From Sweltsa coloradensis (lineage: Eukaryota; Arthropoda; Insecta; Plecoptera; Chloroperlidae), in contig JAMZAV010000358.1 in the NCBI GenBank assembly GCA_024449915.1, forward strand, positions 434,001-498,000: a stretch of DNA of 64,000 bases, in the 5' to 3' direction. Shown piece after piece: positions 56,591-64,000 of this stretch; position 1 is the stretch's first letter; every line of letters starts with the position of its first letter. The position numbers and the translations under genes are program-made. The notes under the pieces are model-generated. The model was not told the DNA's origin, searched no databases, and worked only from the letters and a program-made list of their open reading frames with translations.

Positions 56591-57599
56591 TAGATCCTTG
56601 AGAAAAAAAAACGTCAAGACCCTCGGCTTCCTTTTACAAAAATTTAAAAGGATGAAACCCCAAAGTCATTCGAAAAATATATTTAACTTTAAATGGGGCC
56701 AAAAATTCTCAAAAGGGCACCCCCGCATGGCCCCCACAACGAATAAAATCTTTTAAACCCTAGAAAAAATAAAAAACCGAGCAACAAAATTCATTCGGGG
56801 CTATAAAAAGAGGGGGCAACAAAAGACGTACAAATGCAAAATTCCAACAATAAACAATATCTTTAAACCCAAACAGAACATTTTTTCTTAAAAATATTTT
56901 TTCCCGCGAAAAATGACCGGACCCCACAAAAACGGCTGGAAGTGGAGTCAAGGTACGTCCCCTGGGAAGGGGCCCAATAGACAGGGCGTCTATCAAAGAC
57001 CCCCAAACCTGTCGAAACTGCCCCTATCAAAAATCATTTTTCCACAGGATTGCTTTCAACGTGGAATTCATTGCCTCACAGCAAACCCGCAATGTGATTC
57101 CCCAACACACTTCAATCGGGAGTTAAAACTCATTTCTCATAAAAAATCACTATCATAAAAAATCCACAAAAACATCTCTCATCTATCAGGGCCTCTCCTA
57201 AAATTTTAATACCTATCTATTTTTTTTCACACCCTTACTTATGACGAAACCCCATTAAACACGGGGCAATGATTCCGAATATGGACTGGATTAGTCGCCT
57301 GTTTTTAAATTGTAATTTAAATTTTAAAATAATTCATAATTATGTTTTGGGGCCATCCCCATTAATTCCTGGCAACAATGTTAGCATCCAATTTATTCAT
57401 TCATTCATTTATTCATTCTTTTATTTTACTTTTTTATTAATTTTTTCTCATCGCCCTCATCACTCACTAAAAATAAATTAGAAATTAAAAGGGCCCGGGG
57501 CAAGACATCTACTGTAAAGGGTCGCTGCGGCTCGTTTCTTGTCCCCTTTCTGTAAACCCATCCATGTAATGTATGTTACAGAAAAAATATAATAATAAA
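56591..57599. other. Noisy non-satellite insert between satellite blocks
   Basis: AT-rich sequence full of AAAA/CCC/GGG substitutions, including a CATTCATTCATT run near 57398-57418 and AATAAATT words. It may be a genuine insert or a misjoined segment; no coding can be read through the noise. Confidence 0.5.
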
Positions 57600-60110
57600 A
57601 TAATTCGTACCCTGCGGCCCCCTTTACTGTGCACAGCAACTTCCCCCAAAGTACATCCCCCCCCCCCCTCTCTCAGCCACAAGCTTTTCTTTCTCTGAAC
57701 TAAATCTGGCCCCCGCGACCCACCCCCTACATACTGTACCCTGCGCCAAGTTCTGGGGCACAGCAAACTTCCTCACGTACATCCCCGCTCTCCCACAGCC
57801 CACAAGCTTATCTTTCTCTGAAGCTAGTCTGGGCCCGCCACGCCCCCCCCCTACATTCGTACCCCGCGCCCTGTTACTTTTCCCAGCAAACTTTCCCCAC
57901 GTACCCTCCCCGCTCTCTACAGCCACAAACTTACTTTCCTTTAAGCTAGTCCGGGCGGGCCCGACGCCACCCCCTAATATCGACCCTGCGCCACTATTCC
58001 GTGCACAGCAAACTTCCTCACGGGCATCCCCCTCTCTACAGCCCAAGCTTATCTTTTTCTGAAAATAGTCCCGGCGCCGGGGACGCCCCCCCCTAAAATA
58101 TTTGTACCCTGCGCCACTGTTTTCTGTGGGACACAAACTTCCCCACGTAAATTTCCCCGCTCTCTACAGCCACAACTTATCTTTTTCTGAAGCTAGTCTG
58201 GCGGGCCCCGGGCGCCCCCCCCTACTTCGTACCCCCGCGCCCCTGTTTCTGTGCACGCAAAATTCCTCACGTACATCCCCGCCCCTCTACAGCCCCAAGC
58301 TTATCTTTCTCTGAAGCTATCTTTTCCCGCGAACCACCCCCCTACATTTAAAAAAATAAACCCCGCGCCCCTTTTTTACTGTGGGACACCCAAAATTCCT
58401 CACCCTAATCCCCGCTTTTCTACAGCCACAAAACTTACTTTTTCTGAAGCCCAGTCTGGGGCCCCGGGCGCCCCCCCCTACATATCTACCCCCGCGGGCC
58501 CCTGTCCTTTTGCACGCAACTTCCCCCCGTACATCCCCCTCTCTAAAAGCCACAAGCTTCTTTCTCTGAAGCAGTCTGGCGCCCCGACGCCACCCCCCCA
58601 CATATGTACCCTGCGCCACTGTCACTGTGCCAAAAGCAAAAATTCCTCACGTACTCCCCGCTCTCTACCCACAAGCTTATCTTTTCCCGAAGCTAGCTGG
58701 GGCCCACGCCACCCCCTACCCATCGTAAACCCGCGCCACTGTTACTGGGCACCCGCAAAATTCCTCCGTACTCCCCCCTCTCTACAGCCCCAAGCTTTTT
58801 CTTTCTTTTGAAGCTAGTCCTTTGGGGCCCCCGGGCGCCACCCCCTACATTCGTACCCCGCCCACTGTTACTTTTGCACCCGCAAATTCCTCACGTTTCA
58901 AACCCCGCTCTCTACAGCCACAACTTACTTTCCCCGAACCCATCTGGGGCCGCGGGCGCCACCCCCTAAATATCGTACCCTGCGCCCCTGTTTTCTGTGG
59001 GCCCGCAAACTTCCTCACGTACTCCCCGCTCTCTACCGCCCAAGGGTTATCTTTTTCTGAAACTAGTCTGGGGCCCCGACGCCCCCCCTAATATCTTTCC
59101 CGGCGCCACTGTTTTCTGTCACAGCAAACTTCCTCACGTACCCCTCCCCCCACTTCCCTTCCTAGGGGGGGAAAAAACCCCCCCAAAAAACTTATCTTCT
59201 CTGAAAATAGTCTGGGGCCGCGACGCCAAACCCCCCCCATATCTACCCCCGCCTTTTACTGTGCAAAGCAAAATTTTCCCCCTTTCATCCCCCCCCTCTC
59301 TACAGCCCCCAAAACTTATCTTTCTTGAACTATCTGGCGCCGCGCCCCCACCCCCTACATATCGTACCCTGCGCCACTGGTTTCGGGGCACGCAAATTCC
59401 TCACGTACATCCCCCCCCCTCTACAGCCAAAGGGTTTTCTTTTTTCTGAAAACTAGTCTGGCGCCGCAAAGCCACCCCCCCACATTGTACCCGCGCCACT
59501 TTTAAATGTGCACGCAAACTTCCTCACGTACATCCCCCCCTCTCACAGCCACCCGCTTATCTTCTCTGAAGCTAGTCGGGGGCCGCGACGCCCCCCCCCT
59601 ACTTTTCGTAAACCCCGCCCCCACTTTTTTACTGTTTTTCAGCAAACTTCCTCCACGTACATCCCCGCTCTCTTTCAGCCCAAGCTTATCCCTTTTTCCC
59701 GAACAGTCTGGCCGGCCCCGCCCACCCCCTACATATCGTACCCTGGGGCCACTGTTACTGTGCACCCGCAAACTTCCTCACGTACATCCCCCCTCTCTAA
59801 AACCCCCAAATTATCTTTCTCTGAAGCTAGTCCCGGCGCCGCGACGCCCCCCCCCTACTTATCGTACCCTGCGCCACTGTTAAATTTTGCACACAAACTT
59901 CCTCACGTAAAACCCCCCTCTCTACACCACAAGCTTTTTCTTTCTCTGAGCCCAGGGCTTGGGGCCGCGCGCCACCCCCTACATTCTTTCCCTTTTTCCC
60001 CTTTTTACTGTGCACAGAAACTTCCCCCCCCCGTAAAATCCCCGCTCTCTACACCACAAGCTTATCTTTCTCTGAAGCTAGGGCTGGCGCCGCGGGCGCC
60101 ACCCCCCCCC
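57600..60110 (+). repeat. Satellite array, about 123-bp monomer, block 2
   Basis: Same monomer and orientation as block 1, about twenty copies. Individual copies differ mainly by runs such as CCC, TTT or AAA replacing expected bases, which looks like consensus error more than true divergence. Confidence 0.9.
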
Positions 60111-60529
60111 TTTTCCGCTCAAAACAAAGGGTTTCCCAAAAGGGGAAAACTTCGCTAAACCCCCCCGTATTGTTTTTTATGTGTGTTCATTTTTTTACTC
60201 TAAAATTTTCCCAAAGTATTTTTCTTTTCCTTCTCATAAATAGCAGTCGTGTCTTGAATTTCCCTTCTCTGTTTTAAAGTCTTTTCAATTTTTTTTTAAT
60301 AATTCTTCGTGTTGATATTATACAATTTTGGGACAAAAATAATTCAAATAAAAATTTTGAAGCGAAGGGTCGTCTACTTGCTTTACTTCCTCAAATCGAA
60401 ATCAAATTTCTAAAGTTACTTTAATTTTTATACCTCCAAAAAAATTTTATTAAAAAACCCTTTTTTTCTATGGATTCGGCTAACTTTTTCAACTTTTTTT
60501 TTCAAAAGGGCCCCACATCTCCATGTAAA

Positions 60530-62300
60530 AAAACTAGGAGCTTCGCAAACGCTTTTTTTCCCTTTGTCGCGTTTTATGGATTAGCTTTTTGGGGGAAAAA
60601 ATTTTTAGTTTTGCTTGGGATCTCTTTACTTTTTCAAATGCTTTTTTTAACGCATTTTAGGGGATTGTTGTAAGTTTTTAAATTTCTATTGCTAAATTTT
60701 TTATTATATCCTAAAACAGGAAAAAGCTTAAGTCCCCCCGCGTTTTTTTGGGTGAGCGTAAATTTGGGGGCCCTTGAGCTGCCATGTTTTTGCGGGTTTT
60801 TCTGTTCTGTGAAAAAAATTGTTACTAACTCGAAGATTTTTAAAAAAATAAAAAAAAATTTTTTTTAAAAAATTAAATTTTTTTTTTTTAATCGTTAATT
60901 TAAAAATAAAAAAAAGCGTAAAAAATTTCGATTTTCATAAGAAATTTAATTTTTCGATTTTCGCCAAATTTTAAACAATATTTAAATTTGGGTGGGGCGT
61001 AGCGACGTAAACGAACGAACGAAGATTCCATTTCACTCACTGGAGAAAAAAAACCGCGGTTTTTTTTTTTTTTTTTTTTTTTTCTGTATTTTGTGTTTCC
61101 CGTTAACCCCGATTCCGGGTAAAAACCCATACTCCAATTGCGATGAAATTTTATGGAGGCCCTTTGAAATTTTTCTGAACTTTTGAACTGCCAAAGTTTT
61201 TGGCGAAACGAAAAATTTTTTCCCCATAAAATCGCAATTTTTTCGAAATTTTTTTTGGTTTTTAAAAAAAATTTCCTTTTTTAGCTTATAACACCCACAT
61301 GCTTTGGGCCGAATTTTAATGGGTTTTTTGACAGAACCTTAATTTCATTTAATTTTTGGGAAATTTTGTGAAAAATTTAGCGCAAAACAAAAAAATATTT
61401 CTCATGAAAAACCCAAAATTTTTCGTTTTTTTTTTTTTTAAAACAATTCTTTGACTTATAACACCTACATGCTTTATCCTATTGTAAAAATTTTTTTTCA
61501 CAGAACCTTAATTTTATAATTCATATATTGGTGTAAAATTTGTGCGCAATCAAATAATTATTTCTTATGAAAATTTCAATATTACGATTTTTTCCTTTTT
61601 TTTTAATTACAATTAACTAAAAAAAAATTAAATTTAAGTTAATTTTTCATTTAATTTAATTTAATTTGAAAAGAAATCTTCAACTTAGTAATGATTTTTT
61701 TCACAGAACAACAGAAAATCCGCATAACACATGGCAGCTCAATGCACCAATTACGCTCATCCAACAACGGGGGCGGGACTTAAGCGTTTTCCTAGTTCAT
61801 AAAACTAAGGTTCTGTTAAAAAATCATTACAATAGGATAAAGCATGTATGTGTTATAAGTCAAAGAATTGTTTTAAAAATGAAAAAACTGTAAAATTTCG
61901 ATTTTTATGAGAAATAATTTTTCAATTGCGCTCGAATTTCACACGAATATCTTAATTCATGAAATTAAGGTTCTGTGAAAAATTTATTAAAATCGGATTA
62001 AGCATGTAGGTGTTTTAAGTCGAAGAAATTTTTTTAAAAAAATCGTAAAATTGCGATTTTCATGAGAAATAATTTTTCGATTGCGCTCAAAAACGTGGCA
62101 GTTCTAAGTTTAGAGATTTCGAAGGCCTCCATAAAATTTTATCGCAATCGGAGTATCGGTTTAGCCGGAATCGTGCTAACAAACAGACAAAAATACAAAA
62201 AGAAAAAAAAAAGAAAAAAAAATTCCGGATTTTTTTCTCCAGTGTAGTGAAATGGAATCTTCGCTTCGCTCGCTACGCTCGCTACGCTCATCCAAAAAAC
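60530..62300. mobile_element. Foldback-element debris (same family as 47.3-51.9 kb)
   Basis: A CTAGGAGCTTCGCAAACGCT end lies at about 60534. A second corrupted left end is near 60717 (GGAAAAAGCTTAAGTCC). A right arm runs from about 60991 to ...GCGTTTTCCTAG at 61795. A further left-type arm (61796-62296) lacks its outer end and finishes CTTCGCTTCGCTCGCTACGC. The part up to about 61.4 kb carries the same consensus noise as the satellite. Confidence 0.7.
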
Positions 62301-63025
62301 TCATATTAAAACTATTATTCTATGGATTCTAGCTAACTTTTTCAACTTTTTCTTTCAAAAGGCAATACATCACCATTACCTTAATGTCCATGTGAAATAC
62401 GAACATTGTAGCCCCACCCGTTTGGTCATAATCGGCCCAAATATCACAAAAATATCGCATTAAAAATCGAAAAAAAAATCGTAAACATACGATATTCATG
62501 AGAAATATTTCTTCGATTATACTTAAAACGTGGCAGGTCTAAGTTCAGAGATTTCGAAGGTCCCCTCAAATTTTCATCAAGATTGCATATGCCGTTTGCC
62601 CGGTAGAGCGCGAACAAACAGACAGACAGAAAAAAACAAACAAAAACAAACAAACAAAAAAACATTGGAGCGAAATTTTTGAGGGGTCTGTGATATTGAA
62701 GTTTTCGCTTCGCTCATCCAATGAACCTTGTAGTACCACCCGTTCGGTAATAATCGGCCCAAATGTCACGAAAATATCGCACTAAAATTCGAAAAAATCG
62801 GAAAAGTACGATATTCATGAGAAATATTTCTTCGATTGTACCCAAAACCGTGGCAGGTCTAAGTTCAGAGATTTCAAAGGCCCCCTCAAATTTTAATAAT
62901 CAAGATCGCATATGCCGTTTGCCTGGTAGAGAGCAAACAAACATACAAACAAAAAAACAAAAAACACCCGAGCAAATTTATTTGGGGTTCAGTGAAATTG
63001 AAGTCTTCGCTTCGCTCATCCAATT
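62300..63025 (+). repeat. Repeat family C, two tandem copies
   Basis: Each copy runs through CCACCCGTT(T/C)GGT, ATCGGCCCAAAT(G/A)TCAC, ATGAGAAATATTTCTTCGAT, CGTGGCAGGTCTAAGTTCAG, ATGCCGTTTGCC, an AACAAACA-rich run, and finishes TTCGCTTCGCTCATCCAA. The first ends near 62720 and the second near 63024. It is the reverse of the copy at 32.04-32.38 kb. Confidence 0.75.
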
Positions 63026-63552
63026 ATAAAACCACGAGTTTTTCGGCCGTGGGTGGAAACGTGCGTTTCGAACCGTACGTTGTGATTTGAAAACTTTCAT
63101 TAGGCTCAAAACGTACGTTTTGGTAGTCACGTGACCCTCCAAGTCTCTCTAGGCGTAATAATACGCCATTCTGATTGGTTGGGGGCCGATGTTTTTAATT
63201 CACAAAACTTCGACTCAACACACATGTAGGCTGATGTATCCCACAACGTACGTTTTTTCCTCGATTTGGTTAGTCGGGAAATACTCCCGTAGGTGGAATT
63301 GTTAGGATGCATTTTTTAATTTCTGAATTGTATTACATATTTTAACGAACGTTTTGATTTAAAAACTTGCTTTTTTTCCAAGTCATCCAAATGAGGTGGG
63401 ATAGGTTTACGTTTTGAAGCTGGCTAACGATTTTTTTAAACTGGCACCTCAGGTGGTGAGTCTACGTTGTACCCACGTAGTGTAGTCTATTATTTGTGGT
63501 TGTACTTGTCTTACGTGCATGAGTTATCGACAAGTATCAATACATATGTAGT
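63026..63552. other. No recognisable gene
   Basis: Contains repeated AACGTACGTT/ACGTACGTTTT words (63070-63255) and a SINE-like CGGGAAATACTCCCGTAGGT segment shared with about 49805-49825. Confidence 0.4.
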
Positions 63553-63556
63553 TTAC

Positions 63557-63715
63557 TTCTTTCTTTTCACTTAACCCGCTACGATCAGCCAGATAATGAG
63601 ATCCCGAACTACCCCCGAGCCTCGAGTCATTTTCACCGACACCTTGCCCGTGCGTGCGAGTAAGCACATGCGCCAACATCTCTTCCTTCGTATCTTCATC
63701 TTCAAACAACATCAT
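63557..63715 (-). CDS. Candidate first coding exon of an unrecognised gene
   Basis: Minus strand: ATGATG at 63715-63710 in an A-rich context (CAAAAATG) begins MMLFEDEDTKEEMLAHVLTR, continues THGQGVGENDSRLGGSSGSH and YLADRSGLSEKKE. It ends at a GTAAAC donor (GT at 63556-63555), 53 codons, phase 0. The acidic start and hydrophilic, serine/glycine-rich part look protein-like, and the local sequence is richer in GC than its surroundings. No family is recognised and no following exon is visible to the left, where foldback debris dominates. The frame remains open upstream to 63790, so an earlier start is possible. Confidence 0.33.
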
Positions 63716-63789
63716 TTTTGAGTGTTTTTTAATTTTAATTATTATAACGGGTGCAAGAAAACTTTTTAGAAACTCGACTTCCTTTCGCA

Positions 63790-64000
63790 ACAGTGAATTA
63801 TTTAATTTGGGTCAATATATAATAAAATAACTAAACTTCAATCATAATTTTAATTTTATAATACTACTCATTGACGTCATTGGAGCTCTAGAAACCTCAA
63901 CTAATTCAGTAAAGAAATAAACAAATGAGGTGAAATTGCGTTTGGTTTACGTTTCAAGCTTGTAATTGAAAAAAAAAACTGGTTAATTCGTAATCATAAT
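63790..64000. other. AT-rich right edge
   Basis: Nothing recognisable. If the exon at 63557-63715 is real, this would be its leader and promoter region. Confidence 0.35.

Noticed and set aside
55556..60158. Proline-rich ORFs up to 216 codons on the plus strand and glycine-rich ones on the minus strand
   Set aside because: They lie in a tandem satellite with corrupted bases; the frames shift from copy to copy and there is no initiation context or family.

Overview
This is animal nuclear DNA: AT-rich, repeat-dense, with widely spaced spliced exons and no sign of bacterial gene organisation. C2H2 zinc-finger exons, a mitochondrial elongation-factor gene, tRNA-derived SINEs, hAT-type and foldback-type elements and a CR1/Jockey-like LINE fit an arthropod, perhaps a hemipteran insect. 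The host assignment is inference only. The assembly is noisy in places: about 55.07-61.4 kb carries many homopolymer-like substitutions, so every ORF there is unreliable.

Layout. 1-1.74 kb: a decayed LINE with reverse transcriptase, ending in a 3' hairpin. 2.3-5.0 kb (+): the last two exons of a TEFM-like gene (mitochondrial transcription elongation factor). Their intron holds a 51-bp tandem repeat split by a hAT-like element, a second hAT-like MITE with a perfect 8-bp target duplication, and a Harbinger-like MITE. 6.2-7.7 kb: a CTAGG-ended MITE and a long inverted-repeat element. 8.2 kb (-): a candidate signal-peptide exon of unknown family. 13.0-14.1 kb (-) and 17.5-20.5 kb (-): two closely related zinc-finger 3' exon sets, with five and four fingers. 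Both begin with an acceptor in the same phase. Two candidate upstream coding exons (22.23 kb with a TATA box, and 31.07 kb in a CpG-rich block) end in the matching phase. The locus can therefore be read as one transcription unit with alternative starts and alternative DNA-binding 3' ends, or as a tandem gene pair.

23.8-24.3 kb: a tandem array dense in CGATA/TATCG words. 25-30 kb: SINEs, a GA/AC-rich dispersed repeat and a tandem segmental duplication with tRNA-like B boxes. 31.6-46.8 kb: G-rich minisatellite, a 595-bp palindrome, microsatellites, SINEs and two more inverted-repeat elements; no gene is recognisable. 47.3-51.9 kb: a nested pair of foldback elements with long inverted arms built from about 170-bp subrepeats, both ending in CTAGG next to TA. 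51.9-53.2 kb: another CTAGG MITE and an inverted pair of the dispersed repeat. 55.1-60.1 kb: a satellite of about 123 bp. 60.5-63.0 kb: more foldback debris. 63.6 kb (-): a possible first coding exon of an unrecognised gene.

The best-supported biology is the TEFM gene and the zinc-finger locus. The most unusual structures are the zinc-finger exon arrangement and the CTAGG-ended foldback/MITE group.
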